Part shown: positions 17,854-25,709 of the stretch, one piece after another | Numbering within the stretch: the stretch's first letter is position 1 | How the letters are laid out: every line of letters starts with the position of its first letter | NCBI RefSeq assembly: GCF_034356035.1 | Contig: NZ_CP136423.1 | Span: forward strand, 2,356,001-2,420,000 | Length of the DNA: 64,000 nucleotides | DNA from: Blautia hydrogenotrophica DSM 10507 | GTDB taxonomy: Bacteria; Bacillota; Clostridia; Lachnospirales; Lachnospiraceae | Reading direction: 5' to 3' | The notes under the pieces: model-generated | What the model was told of the DNA's origin: nothing | The model's database searches: none | What the model saw: only the letters and a program-made list of their open reading frames with translations | Made by a program: the position numbers and the translations under genes

Positions 17854-17897
17854 ACCGCTAACTTTATGCGGTCAGCGACTACCTGTCTGGTAGTCGG
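17854..17897 (-). promoter_or_regulatory. Two-hairpin 5' UTR element, copy 2 (major tail)
   Basis: Minus strand: CGACTA (17896-17891) pairs with TAGTCG (17881-17876), then CTG and a second hairpin ACCGC (17872-17868) with GCGGT (17858-17854), then GAAAGGAG. The capsid copy has ACCCC/GGGGT in the second stem, a compensatory change that supports a real RNA structure. Confidence 0.75.
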
Positions 17898-17907
17898 TAA
17901 TAAAAAA

Positions 17908-17936
17908 ATAGCTCAATACAATTTGCATTAAGCTAT
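17908..17936 (-). terminator. Terminator at the end of the Rha gene
   Basis: ATAGCT (17908-17913) and AGCTAT (17931-17936) form a stem with an AT-rich loop, followed on the minus strand by seven T residues. Confidence 0.6.
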
Positions 17937-18626
17937 CATTTTCTTGGATTCTGTTTCAATAAATTCTTTTATCTCTTTGTAGCCCCAGCCACAGTTTATA
18001 AGGCTACTTACAAGCATTTCCATGCCCTGAACTTGGGATAATGATTCCCCAGTAAAATAGTCTCTTAAATTTTCTTTCGGTTTCACCCCAAATTCTTCCT
18101 CTAATTCTTTTGCTGTTTTCCCGAACAAAGTTCGATAAATCAAATTAGTATAATTAGGATAAGCAAATCGCTTATGTGGACTGTCGGATATTTTCATCTT
18201 AATTGTATCGGTTAAGATATGACGAATTACAACGCCTTTATCTCTTTCAATCTGCCATTGCTGTCGTTCTGTGTAAATACGTTTGAGTTCGGACTCCATG
18301 GAATTAAAGGCTTCAATATATTTTTCCTTGTAAAACATTGCTTTCGGGTCTGTAAATCCCATAACAAGTAATACAAAGCCGTCTTTATCCATAATTATAC
18401 ATGGTTGCCTTTTCCCTCTTTCGTCCACGTATTCTGACGGTGAATAATGTTCACCGCGAAATTTTTCGCTGCATTTTAAATCGCGAATGGCTCTTAGAAC
18501 AGCTTTGTGTTCTCTTGTATATTGCCTTCCGCTTTCTTCATCATAGTAGGTAAATGTTTCTGCTATTCTCAGGCTTGTTGTAACTAACTTTTCCTCATAT
18601 CTTTTCCCAACAATTTCTACTAACAT
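17928..18626 (-). CDS. Rha-family phage regulator
   Basis: A 232-residue protein with the Rha pattern: VTTSLRIAETFTYYDEES, REHKAVLRAIRDLKCSEKF, then CIIMDKDGFVLLVMGFTDPK and KEKYIEAFNSME. Rha proteins are lambdoid-type regulators that interfere with phage growth in some hosts. It is inserted between holin and major tail genes and is flanked by its own terminators (18686-18719 and 17908-17936), so it behaves as an independent cargo gene. Confidence 0.85.
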   Translation of the reverse strand: MLVEIVGKRYEEKLVTTSLRIAETFTYYDEESGRQYTREHKAVLRAIRDLKCSEKFRGEHYSPSEYVDERGKRQPCIIMDKDGFVLLVMGFTDPKAMFYKEKYIEAFNSMESELKRIYTERQQWQIERDKGVVIRHILTDTIKMKISDSPHKRFAYPNYTNLIYRTLFGKTAKELEEEFGVKPKENLRDYFTGESLSQVQGMEMLVSSLINCGWGYKEIKEFIETESKKMIA

Positions 18627-18685
18627 AAACTCAATCTCCTTTTCTGGTTTATTTGTTTAATCCTCTCGATTTCGATAGGTTTAAA

Positions 18686-18719
18686 AATAACCACCGCCCG
18701 ATAAGGAACAGTGGTTATT
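18686..18719 (-). terminator. Terminator between holin and Rha gene
   Basis: AATAACCAC (18686-18694) pairs with GTGGTTATT (18711-18719), followed on the minus strand by TTTTTAAA. Confidence 0.7.
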
Positions 18720-18869
18720 CATTGTCTTACATATTCTAAAAAATCTCAAAATATTGAACCATGAAATTGTTAGTTCAAAATCAGTTAAATATTTGAACTA
18801 TTCAAAAATTCTAAACAGTTGCACTCTAACCCTCATGCTGGGAGATAGATTTAGGATCACCAAACCTTT

Positions 18870-19100
18870 CTATTTCGTCTCTTTGTTGTCAATGGCCTGA
18901 TTCTTTCTGCTGTACGTCGCCGCACTAATTCCCAAAAGAACTCCCAGGAAAGTATCAACCGCCGTAATAGTTCCAACGATCTCTTCTCCATAAGGAAATC
19001 CCCAAATTCCAGCAAGGGCAAAATACAATGTACCCAATGCGGGAAGTGCAATTTGAGCGACATATTTCAAAATATTGTAAACTTTATCGTTGATCTGCAT
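18870..19100 (-). CDS. Phage holin (r1t/phi LC3 type)
   Basis: A 76-residue membrane protein with two hydrophobic helices (about 13-32, IALPALGTLYFALAGIWGF, and about 40-60, VGTITAVDTFLGVLLGI) and a lysine-rich tail. It would form membrane lesions for endolysin release. Its location inside the head-tail gene block is unusual, since lysis genes normally follow the tail. A promoter-terminator module (19128-19208) precedes it. Confidence 0.75.
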   Translation of the reverse strand: MQINDKVYNILKYVAQIALPALGTLYFALAGIWGFPYGEEIVGTITAVDTFLGVLLGISAATYSRKNQAIDNKETK

Positions 19101-19127
19101 TTGTGTTCCTCCTTTCTGCGCAAAAAA

Positions 19128-19151
19128 AGGAACCTTGTTTCCAAGATTCCT
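19128..19151 (-). terminator. Terminator of promoter-terminator module 2
   Basis: AGGAAcCTTG and CAAGaTTCCT form a stem with a C/A mismatch and TTTC loop, followed by seven T residues on the minus strand. The mismatch position parallels the other two modules. Confidence 0.75.
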
Positions 19152-19175
19152 CTTTTCTTATTCCTTCTATCTTAT

Positions 19176-19208
19176 ATTATAATTCATATTTAAACCTTGT
19201 AGGTACTC
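19176..19208 (-). promoter_or_regulatory. Late promoter-like element, module 2
   Basis: GAGTACC (19208-19202) lies exactly 20 nt from TATAAT (19181-19176) on the minus strand. It overlaps the stop codon of the tail completion gene and reads into the terminator at 19151 and then the holin gene. Confidence 0.65.
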
Positions 19209-19599
19209 ATATTTCCAAAGAATCCCCATAGCCAACAATTCTTGTATACCTACTCGTAAGGCGTTTGATTGACGGGTCTGTGGACTGAATTAATTCCGGC
19301 CCCATACTTCTTCTGAATCCCATACTGGTAAGACAAGCATGTGATAAATCATCAATCTCATATGCTTGTGTTAAAGCTCTCTGCCCTTTCGTGTAAATAT
19401 CAATCTGTGCCGTCGGTGTTACCGCAGCCTCATCTCCCTTTAAATCCCAATCGCTACCCGGAATACCTGTAAAGTACATTGTGGCGTAAGGTAATTTTGT
19501 AACCGTAGCACTGTTTTCCATTGAGTATCCGGTTACTTTATCCTTTATTGCGTCAGTCCATTGAGAATAAATTGTGTTTATCATTTCTAAGATTGTCAT
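19207..19599 (-). CDS. Tail completion/terminator protein
   Basis: A 130-residue protein (MTILEMINTIYSQWTDAIKD; later AQIDIYTKGQRALTQAYEID) in the position of the tail terminator, after HK97-gp10-like protein and before the tail tube. The YTKG...A..I pattern matches phage tail terminator proteins known to me. Confidence 0.65.
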   Translation of the reverse strand: MTILEMINTIYSQWTDAIKDKVTGYSMENSATVTKLPYATMYFTGIPGSDWDLKGDEAAVTPTAQIDIYTKGQRALTQAYEIDDLSHACLTSMGFRRSMGPELIQSTDPSIKRLTSRYTRIVGYGDSLEI

Positions 19600-20034
19600 T
19601 TAATTACCGCCATCTCCTTTTTTGGTATATGTTGGTTTAAAAAGTTCTTTCCCTCTAACCCCTCTTTTATATCTATTCATAATTGTTTTTCTCCCAATTC
19701 CAGTTTCCCTTTCCCAATCGCATAGTCTTTTTGTAATTCCTTCCACTTCTATAAATGTGTTATTCTTTTGTGGTTTGTAAATCTTATCCTTTGAAATCAA
19801 ATCTGAGACTGTGTATATTCCTTTTTTGTATCTTATATACCTTGTACGCAGTGTTGACATAGAAATTCCGTATTCTTTTTCTATGTCTTTTAAAGTCTTT
19901 TCTTCTCCATCAATAACAACTTTTCTTGTGACTCTTTTATTATAGTTCTGCGTTTCGCAATCGGCCCATCTACAATTTTCCGGACAATAGTTTCCATTTA
20001 CATCAATTCGATCTATAGTCTTATTCTCAAAAAA
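19600..20034 (-). pseudogene. Remnant of an HNH homing endonuclease
   Basis: The frame from 20034 reads FFENKTIDRIDVNGNYCPEN then CRWADCETQNYNKR. This is the C-terminal half of the phage HNH family (IDRIDVNGNYCPENCRWA motif) without its catalytic N-terminus; a stop codon lies just upstream. The following part (residues about 59-144) is a DNA-binding region with SMSTLRTRYIRYKKG and a second GIGRKTIMNRYKRG repeat. It could still be translated from ATG 19860 as an 86-residue fragment. Confidence 0.6.
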
Positions 20035-20036
20035 CT

Positions 20037-20105
20037 ATGATACCGATTAGCAAAATACTGGATATGGCGATTAAAGATTTTATCAATAAAAATGTGGAAA
20101 AATAA
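20037..20105 (+). pseudogene. C-terminal fragment of a small RHH gene
   Basis: MIPISKILDMAIKDFINKNV on the plus strand matches the end of the RHH proteins at 35824-35985 (IPISKLLDKAIDMYLKSVGK) and 45899-46060. The N-terminal half is missing. With the truncated HNH gene next to it, this marks the scar of a lost mobile cassette between two morphogenesis genes. Confidence 0.5.
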
Positions 20106-20648
20106 TCAGCCAAATATCTCTTTCGCCACTTCATTAACACTTTTCATTATTTCGACTGATGCACGATACACAGGCATTTTTGCCTGAACGCCGAAAGTGT
20201 GATGAACTTTTCCATCATCTCCATAGTAATACCACCCTGTTGGGCTTTCCCAGTTATCATACGGCGGATTTTGCTGTGGAGCATTTGATGGATATGTGCC
20301 AGGACCATAGCCCAACTCCGCCACTTTTGGATTTTTTGTACCACTGTAGCGAATACCGCTTCCAAATTCCAGAAATAAAATGTACGGGCCAGAAATTATT
20401 ATCTTTGCCCGTACTATATTTCCACTGGTATCAATTTCATAACTGACTTTAGTAGAGGGCTGATAATCCTCTAGTTTTCCTTCTCTAAGTACTGTATTCG
20501 CGACCTGAACGCCAATTTCCGATAACCGCCTACAAATCTCCTCGCATTTCCTCGACAAATCATTCTTATACTGTTCTATCTGCCGGATTGCCTGTTGTAA
20601 CGATTTTCCGCCATCAAGGAGATTGATTTTCATTGTTTTTCGTACCAT
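20106..20648 (-). CDS. HK97-gp10-like head-tail joining protein
   Basis: A 180-residue protein with the gp10 pattern (LRRLSEIG-like region CRRLSEIGVQVANTVLREG, then IISGPYILFLEFGSG and a C-terminal KMPVYRASVEIM). It connects head and tail. Start taken at ATG 20648 overlapping the upstream stop (TAATG); ATG 20675 is an alternative. Confidence 0.75.
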   Translation of the reverse strand: MVRKTMKINLLDGGKSLQQAIRQIEQYKNDLSRKCEEICRRLSEIGVQVANTVLREGKLEDYQPSTKVSYEIDTSGNIVRAKIIISGPYILFLEFGSGIRYSGTKNPKVAELGYGPGTYPSNAPQQNPPYDNWESPTGWYYYGDDGKVHHTFGVQAKMPVYRASVEIMKSVNEVAKEIFG

Positions 20649-20854
20649 TACTGTTTCTTCACTTTCATATTCCACGCTTTAATTTGTTTATTTAATGGTT
20701 CAGAAGATAGTAGCCATGTATCCGGTCTCATTTTACATTTTCTTGTATGATGTGCGTTTATATATGGTTTATCAAATAAAATATCTATGTATGCTCTACC
20801 ACCACAATATTTGCATGGTTCTAAGTGAATTTTTTCGTTAATAACGACCATCAT
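20648..20854 (-). CDS. Lar-like restriction alleviation protein
   Basis: A 68-residue protein with LEPCKYCGGRAYIDILFDKP, the cysteine pattern of the Lar family, and a second cysteine later (TRKCKMRP). Lar proteins reduce host restriction. The sequence is short, so another small zinc-ribbon role is possible. It overlaps both neighbours by a few nucleotides. Confidence 0.55.
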   Translation of the reverse strand: MMVVINEKIHLEPCKYCGGRAYIDILFDKPYINAHHTRKCKMRPDTWLLSSEPLNKQIKAWNMKVKKQ

Positions 20855-21255
20855 TGATTCCCTCCCACTTTGCTTATCCCATACCTCGCCACGCTTCCCT
20901 TTTTCGTGTCCAAAATCTTAACCAGCCGATAATCTGGCGGCGTAACTGGCGTATATCCATCTTCCTCCATAACCAGATTTCCAGTCTCATCCAACTCAGG
21001 CTCTACATCAACAAATACCCCCATTCCCTCAACTGGATTGAAAGGCTTACTTTTAGATTTATAATGAGTAACATATCGGTCATAGTTAGGTACAATCCCA
21101 GCCGCTATTTCCTCCGGTGTGCCGCTAGTTGCGCTTACGGTTTGTTTGCGCATTTCCGGCTTTCCATATTTTATTATATTATCTATTCCCTCGTGGATTT
21201 CTTCTATCGTAACCCACCATACTTTTTGTCTATCTCTTACTGGACTTCTATGCAT
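20851..21255 (-). CDS. Head closure/head-tail connector protein
   Basis: A 134-residue protein in the SPP1 gp16-like position between capsid-proximal genes and gp10. It reads VVWVTIEEIHEGIDNIIKYG-like at the N-terminus and GVFVDVEPELDETGNLV in the middle, typical of stopper proteins with an OB-like fold. Assignment rests mainly on order. Confidence 0.55.
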   Translation of the reverse strand: MHRSPVRDRQKVWWVTIEEIHEGIDNIIKYGKPEMRKQTVSATSGTPEEIAAGIVPNYDRYVTHYKSKSKPFNPVEGMGVFVDVEPELDETGNLVMEEDGYTPVTPPDYRLVKILDTKKGSVARYGISKVGGNQ

Positions 21256-21265
21256 ACATTACCTC

Positions 21266-21652
21266 CTACGCAACAAGTTTTTCCATATGATAAGGAACAA
21301 CATGAATCGCCTGTTCTCCTAATACCGAATAGGCTATACCAAATATCTGTCGTCCATAATCAGCAAGCAGGTTCGCACAAAATTCTTCCATTTCAATCCA
21401 GAATCGTTTCTTGCACATTCTATGAATTTCATTCACAAGTCCATAAGAGAACATTACGCAATGTCCAAGCTCATGAATAAGCACATGATTTAAAAACTCT
21501 CCTTTAAGACGATCTGATAGATAAATCGTCATAGTTTCTGGGTCGGTTACTGCACAGGTCAAAACATTTGTCCTGTCCACCAAAATAGGATTGCTTGGAT
21601 TCGTCCACTGTACATTCCAATGAATCCCATTTATATAAAATTCATCTATCAT
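21266..21652 (-). CDS. HExxH zinc metalloprotease-like protein
   Basis: A 128-residue protein with LIHELGHCVMFSYG, the HExxH zinc motif, and a downstream EEFCANLLADYG glutamate helix, resembling ImmA/IrrE or SprT-like minimal proteases. A paralogue lies at 21868-22230. ImmA proteins cleave phage repressors, so a switch role is possible but not shown. Confidence 0.7.
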   Translation of the reverse strand: MIDEFYINGIHWNVQWTNPSNPILVDRTNVLTCAVTDPETMTIYLSDRLKGEFLNHVLIHELGHCVMFSYGLVNEIHRMCKKRFWIEMEEFCANLLADYGRQIFGIAYSVLGEQAIHVVPYHMEKLVA

Positions 21653-21667
21653 GGTATCACCACCTTA

Positions 21668-21695
21668 TTGACAATTAAACTATTTCTGATATAAT
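21668..21695 (+). promoter_or_regulatory. Consensus promoter for a small RNA
   Basis: TTGACA (21668-21673), a 16-nt spacer and TATAAT (21690-21695) on the plus strand, opposite to all surrounding genes. Confidence 0.75.
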
Positions 21696-21701
21696 CAATA
21701 T

Positions 21702-21797
21702 AAATAACAGGGAACGCAAAGCCGTCAGTAGACCCTTGAAAAGTTGAAATTCCTTTCCATGTAAAACGTCGGGCAAGAGCCTATAGGCTCTTTTTTA
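21702..21797 (+). ncRNA. Candidate small RNA
   Basis: A roughly 95-nt transcript is predicted between the consensus promoter and a strong terminator, AAGAGCC (21775-21781) with GGCTCTT (21786-21792) and a T run. No ribosome site or ORF is inside. It contains ACGCAAAGCC and AAAACGTCGGGC. The first resembles part of the c-di-GMP-I riboswitch core, but the rest of that fold is missing. Probably a phage regulatory RNA. Confidence 0.6.
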
Positions 21798-21867
21798 TTT
21801 TCTATTTAAAGAAATGCCACGATTATTTTAATAACCGTGATGCTTCCTGTTTCTTATTAAAAAATGC

Positions 21868-22230
21868 TTAAAGAATATCCAGTTCTTGAAATACCTTGAA
21901 GATTTTTGGAGACTGGATTGCATAGAAATCTATCATTTCTTCTCCCATAGCCCACGGAACATCAGCGCAAAAGCTATTTTGCCACAAACCACTCTCGAAC
22001 ATGAACGCATGTAGAATTTCGTGACGAATAACCCTCTTTCTATGTTCTTCTCTGCTTTCGTATCCGAATTTCTGTTCTTTCACTTCTTCATCCGTGTATA
22101 GGCGGACGTGGATTTTCTTAACTGTCGGGTCGCAATATCCATCACAATCAGCAAATGCCTTGTCCTGTTCTATCGTCTGAAAAATAATGTTCCATTCCGT
22201 TCCCAAAATATTTACTTTACAGTCCTGCAT
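21868..22230 (-). CDS. HExxH zinc metalloprotease-like protein (paralogue)
   Basis: A 120-residue protein with RHEILHAFMFESG (HExxH) and EEMIDFYAIQSP as the probable third zinc ligand helix. Start at ATG 22230 behind GGAGG. It resembles the 21266-21652 protein in length and motif order, and the small RNA gene lies between them. Confidence 0.7.
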   Translation of the reverse strand: MQDCKVNILGTEWNIIFQTIEQDKAFADCDGYCDPTVKKIHVRLYTDEEVKEQKFGYESREEHRKRVIRHEILHAFMFESGLWQNSFCADVPWAMGEEMIDFYAIQSPKIFKVFQELDIL

Positions 22231-22241
22231 AGCTCCTCCTG

Positions 22242-22925
22242 TCAAATGCTCCGAATCAGTTCTTTTACATCCTCATACATATCTTTATAGGGAATGTCTG
22301 TTTTCAATAAATTTTCCAGTCGCATATCAATCAGCGTTTCCAAAGACTTCAACCGCAAAAGTGTTTTCTGGTCTAAATCATCTCTTCTCCCGGCTTCGAT
22401 TCCCAAACAGTTCTGAACCAGCTTCGTGAAATTCTGGTAGTACATATCTGCATGGGTGCTGCCCTGCGATTTTGCGTACTCCACATATTTCTTGATTGTG
22501 TCCGTTTCCATCCGGCGTACTTTCTTTGTCTCTTCTCTGGTCTTTAACCGCTCTTCTCCTTTTCCGTCCAGAACATAGAATCCATTTACACGGATTTGCT
22601 TTAATACCTTTGTTACCCATTTTGTAAACAGCTTGGCTTCTGGTTTGTTGCTTCTGAACGCCATATTATAAACAGCTTCTTCAGATACAAATGTTTCTCC
22701 GTAATTGTTCAATGGTGAATTAAAATTCCGGGTGTAGAAAACTCCGACACCCGAAATCATTTCATTAGTAAATTTCTTCTTTTCTGAACGATCAATATTT
22801 CTTAGTGTATCACGAATATTTGCGATCCCTAATTCTTCTCCAACATCAATCGCACTAAACCATATTTCGCTCCTGTTTTTACTACAAATTATTCTTACAT
22901 TACGTTCTTCAAAAATACTTACCAT
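22242..22925 (-). CDS. Bro-N domain antirepressor
   Basis: A 227-residue protein with an N-terminal Bro domain (EIWFSAIDVGEELGIANIRD, then NFNSPLNNYGETFVSEEAVY and LFTKWVTKVLKQIR). The C-terminal half is helical and unassigned. Bro-N proteins bind DNA and often act as antirepressors. It ends 11 nt before the metalloprotease gene. Confidence 0.85.
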   Translation of the reverse strand: MVSIFEERNVRIICSKNRSEIWFSAIDVGEELGIANIRDTLRNIDRSEKKKFTNEMISGVGVFYTRNFNSPLNNYGETFVSEEAVYNMAFRSNKPEAKLFTKWVTKVLKQIRVNGFYVLDGKGEERLKTREETKKVRRMETDTIKKYVEYAKSQGSTHADMYYQNFTKLVQNCLGIEAGRRDDLDQKTLLRLKSLETLIDMRLENLLKTDIPYKDMYEDVKELIRSI

Positions 22926-22962
22926 GCTACCACATCTCCTTTATAATTAAATTTTGTAATCA

Positions 22963-22998
22963 AAAAGAGCTAAACTCTCATAGAAAGCCAGCCCTTTT
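22963..22998 (-). terminator. Terminator upstream of the Bro gene
   Basis: AAAAGAGCT (22963-22971) pairs with AGCCCTTTT (22990-22998) with one G-U, followed by T residues on the minus strand. It separates the 23017-23346 gene from the Bro gene. Confidence 0.55.
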
Positions 22999-23016
22999 CA
23001 TCTTTTCTTTTTCAAC

Positions 23017-23346
23017 TCAAAATCTCTGTATCGTCTTTCCATTACTGTTTAAAAGGTAAATCGTTGTATTTCCTGAAAAAATCAAAGTCTTATTATTATG
23101 AGAAATTTCTCCATCTAAAAGCACAGCCACCTTAACCGCCTTTTCAGCATTAAGTCTTTCTTCATCGGACATTACTCCATCCATATCAAAGTACATCTTA
23201 TTCTCTGGGTTTACTTCTAAATTCAAAACCTCTAACAAATCGTCTTTTGAGATTTTTGGCATTTCAGATAAATCCACCTTAGATAACGAAATACTTTCCG
23301 CTTCTTGATAAATTTTTTTGTTACCCTTGCTAATCTGTAAAATCAT
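23017..23346 (-). CDS. Hypothetical protein
   Basis: A 109-residue protein, MILQISKGNKKIYQEAESIS, with KMYFDMDGVMSDEERLNAEK in the middle. No family recognised. It is flanked by hairpins (23385-23416 upstream, 22963-22998 downstream) and may be an independent cargo cistron. Confidence 0.5.
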   Translation of the reverse strand: MILQISKGNKKIYQEAESISLSKVDLSEMPKISKDDLLEVLNLEVNPENKMYFDMDGVMSDEERLNAEKAVKVAVLLDGEISHNNKTLIFSGNTTIYLLNSNGKTIQRF

Positions 23347-23384
23347 CTTTATTCCTACCTTTCTATCTTTCTTTTTATATTCAA

Positions 23385-23416
23385 AAGAGCCTGTTGCTCT
23401 AAAGCAACAAGCCCTT
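23385..23416 (-). terminator. Terminator hairpin
   Basis: AAGAGC...GTTGCTC and its partner with GCAAC...GCCCTT form a long stem with a short loop, followed by TTTTGAATAT on the minus strand. Confidence 0.55.
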
Positions 23417-23428
23417 CTGTTTCCTTAT

Positions 23429-24193
23429 TTACATACTCTGGACAAATTTAACCATATCCTGCTTCAATGCCTGCCATGCCGCCGGATCAGCGTCAGCCTT
23501 TACCTCGCTGAAAGAATCCATAAAGTCTTTCGCATAACGTTTCATGTATTCCTCCATGTGCTTTTTATCCTCTGGATTTTTGGACTCTGTATAGTGGCGT
23601 CTATACTCAGACATGCGATCATAAGATTCGCCGTATCTGGAAGGTCTGTTCATACCATCATATCCATATCTGCCATTATCGGAACCGCCTCCGGTATTCG
23701 ACATATTTCCACTGTAGTTTCCGTTTCTTCCGCTTGTATAACCCATACGATAGCCAGTCATCGGATAAGGGATTTCATCGTACATTCCATCATACTCATC
23801 CATCTCCGGCATTATATGAAGATACGGGGTATATCCAGCGGAACGTCCTCGACCAGAGCGATGGACAAACCGTCCATTTGCTGCACGTCCTCTATAACCA
23901 TATCTACCATTTCCCATCACTCCAAAATCCGGGTTTGAATCGTATTCCTCTAACATTCTCTCTGTCAGCTCGCCTTCATGGATTTTGTTCGGAATTTTAA
24001 TCTCCTTCATGTACTCAGTTTCCAGACAAGCTTTCATGGTTTCCGCCACAAAGTATTTCATCTGCATAGCATCTTTCAAAACATCTACAGCCTCGCCAAA
24101 ACATTTCCGATCAATGTGATCGTACCCCTTCGCTGCCATGCACTCAATATCCTGTTTAGCAATATCTTCAATCTTCTTAATCAATTCATGCAT
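23429..24193 (-). CDS. Hypothetical protein with Gly/Arg/Tyr-rich middle
   Basis: A 254-residue protein (start ATG 24193 behind AGGAGG). Both ends are helical (MHELIKKIEDIAKQDIECMA; DPAAWQALKQDMVKFVQSM), but the middle (about 95-185) is low-complexity and rich in glycine, arginine, tyrosine and methionine. No enzyme motif is visible. It is part of a run of low-complexity phage proteins (23.4-26.5 kb) between connector and head-closure genes. Confidence 0.55.
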   Translation of the reverse strand: MHELIKKIEDIAKQDIECMAAKGYDHIDRKCFGEAVDVLKDAMQMKYFVAETMKACLETEYMKEIKIPNKIHEGELTERMLEEYDSNPDFGVMGNGRYGYRGRAANGRFVHRSGRGRSAGYTPYLHIMPEMDEYDGMYDEIPYPMTGYRMGYTSGRNGNYSGNMSNTGGGSDNGRYGYDGMNRPSRYGESYDRMSEYRRHYTESKNPEDKKHMEEYMKRYAKDFMDSFSEVKADADPAAWQALKQDMVKFVQSM

Positions 24194-24204
24194 ACCGACA
24201 CCTC

Positions 24205-24624
24205 CTAGCACTCACGCTCTACAATAAGCGTTAAATTTTCAACTTCGATTGCCTGGGTGTTGGGATTGGTTATTGCCAAGTTTACCTGGCACTTCCCAGC
24301 GCAAACAATTTCTTCAAAAGAGACATTAAAGAAATTTTCTACTGCTGCCGGAGTAACCGTTGCAAGGGATGTCTGTAACACCTCTCCATTTAATGATAAT
24401 CCAAGCGAAATCGCTCCAACTGTTCCGCCAGTTGGAATAGCTATATTTGCCTTTCCATATACTCTATATCTCGCAGGATTACAGTCGTTTCCGCTATTTG
24501 CCACACAAACCAGACCAGAACCTGCACGATGATTTACACATCTACTTTTAACAGGATCTTCTAACAACACTGCATTCTGCCCAGCCGCTATCCTCTGAAC
24601 AAACGGGCTTGTAAATTCAGCCAT
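24205..24624 (-). CDS. Hypothetical beta-rich phage protein
   Basis: A 139-residue protein, MAEFTSPFVQRIAAGQNAVL, with several cysteines (RCVNHRAGSGLVCVANSG, EIVCAGKCQVN). The pattern of paired strands suggests a beta-sandwich, for example a virion decoration or host-surface protein. Start ATG 24624 behind AAAGGAG. Confidence 0.5.
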   Translation of the reverse strand: MAEFTSPFVQRIAAGQNAVLLEDPVKSRCVNHRAGSGLVCVANSGNDCNPARYRVYGKANIAIPTGGTVGAISLGLSLNGEVLQTSLATVTPAAVENFFNVSFEEIVCAGKCQVNLAITNPNTQAIEVENLTLIVEREC

Positions 24625-24649
24625 ATTCTTTATCTCCTTTCCAATGAAG

Positions 24650-24682
24650 AAAAGGGATAAACTTACCACGTCTACCCCTTTT
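24650..24682 (-). terminator. Terminator hairpin
   Basis: AAAAGGG (24650-24656) pairs with CCCTTTT (24676-24682), followed by TTTTC on the minus strand. It separates the 24699 and 24205 genes. Confidence 0.55.
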
Positions 24683-24698
24683 CGTTATTTTCGCAAGA

Positions 24699-24938
24699 CT
24701 ACTTAGGTGTAGATATGGAACTTTGCGTTTCCAACATGCTTATTATTTTTTTGTTCTGTCTGATAATCGTTTCCAGATATTTAGAATTTTGTTTCTGTAA
24801 TTCCTCAATAATATCAGTATTACTTGCATCGTCCGCAGCCCACAAGAATGTCATAAGCTGCAAAACTGTGTCATAAATCTGGAGATTATCAAACAACTGC
24901 TGATTTCTCATTAGCAGCCGCAAGTCCCGCATCCGCAC
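24699..24938 (-). CDS. Small helical hypothetical protein
   Basis: A 79-residue protein starting MRMRDLRLLMRNQQLFDNLQ. Overlaps the end of the 24911-25630 gene by 28 nt, so probably coupled to it. No family recognised. Confidence 0.45.
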   Translation of the reverse strand: MRMRDLRLLMRNQQLFDNLQIYDTVLQLMTFLWAADDASNTDIIEELQKQNSKYLETIIRQNKKIISMLETQSSISTPK

Positions 24939-25630
24939 CCTGTATAAGCGTATGGGTTAGGAACCGTATAAGCCGGAATAGGAGCCGGGCTGCGTAAAGC
25001 ATTAACGATATTCGTCGTCTGATTTGCGTTAGCAAGCTGAAGCTGCGCGGACTGAAGTTCAGTCTGGAGAGAAGAAATCTTGTCCTGAGTAATCAGGTCA
25101 ACGATTCTCTGTGTTCCTGCGTTCTGTGCATCAATCACATCTCTAAATCCATTGCAAAGCTGACTCTGGAGAGCGTTTGCGTTCTGATTCATGGTGTTCT
25201 GTAAGCTATTGGTCTGCATTGCGATATTATAGGAAATTTCGCCCTGCCCCTGTTTTAAATCACAGCAGCAATTTGCCATCTGTGTTGCAATAGAGTTAAA
25301 TCCCTGCTGCACACCATTAAATCCGTTACACAAAGACTGTTCGATTCCAAACTGTCCATCACGGATTCCTGTCAGGCGATCGTTGAACCCCTGTCCCTGG
25401 AAACCCTCAAACATTTCGGCTCTGGTTAAAGCACCATTCGCGGAAGGTGTATTAAATCCACCACCATTTCCACCCCAGCCTCCGCCGAAGCCTCCCCAGC
25501 CGAACAGGCAGAACAGAAGAATAATCCAAATCCATTCTCCGCCCCATCCAAAGCCATCATTACAGCCACGGTTATTAGTGTTGCCAGTTAAAACTGCAAC
25601 ATCACTCGCTGATAATCCCTCACTCATCAT
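24911..25630 (-). CDS. Gly-rich membrane-associated phage protein
   Basis: A 239-residue protein with WIWIILLFCLFGWGGFGGGW near residues 33-52, a membrane-like tryptophan- and glycine-rich stretch, then a long glutamine/asparagine-rich coiled-coil region and a cysteine-rich end (GCGCGTCGC). I have seen this architecture in Clostridia phages and genomes without known function. Confidence 0.6.
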   Translation of the reverse strand: MMSEGLSASDVAVLTGNTNNRGCNDGFGWGGEWIWIILLFCLFGWGGFGGGWGGNGGGFNTPSANGALTRAEMFEGFQGQGFNDRLTGIRDGQFGIEQSLCNGFNGVQQGFNSIATQMANCCCDLKQGQGEISYNIAMQTNSLQNTMNQNANALQSQLCNGFRDVIDAQNAGTQRIVDLITQDKISSLQTELQSAQLQLANANQTTNIVNALRSPAPIPAYTVPNPYAYTGCGCGTCGC

Positions 25631-25709
25631 AGAGATTACCTCCTTATTGATTTTTATATTTACAAAATCAAAAGTTCCGCGGCTCTTTTAATTGTTGTAG
25701 CGATTTAAT

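Noticed and set aside
21702..21797. c-di-GMP riboswitch
   Set aside because: Only ACGCAAAGCC resembles the core; the second conserved half and a downstream regulated gene on that strand are missing.
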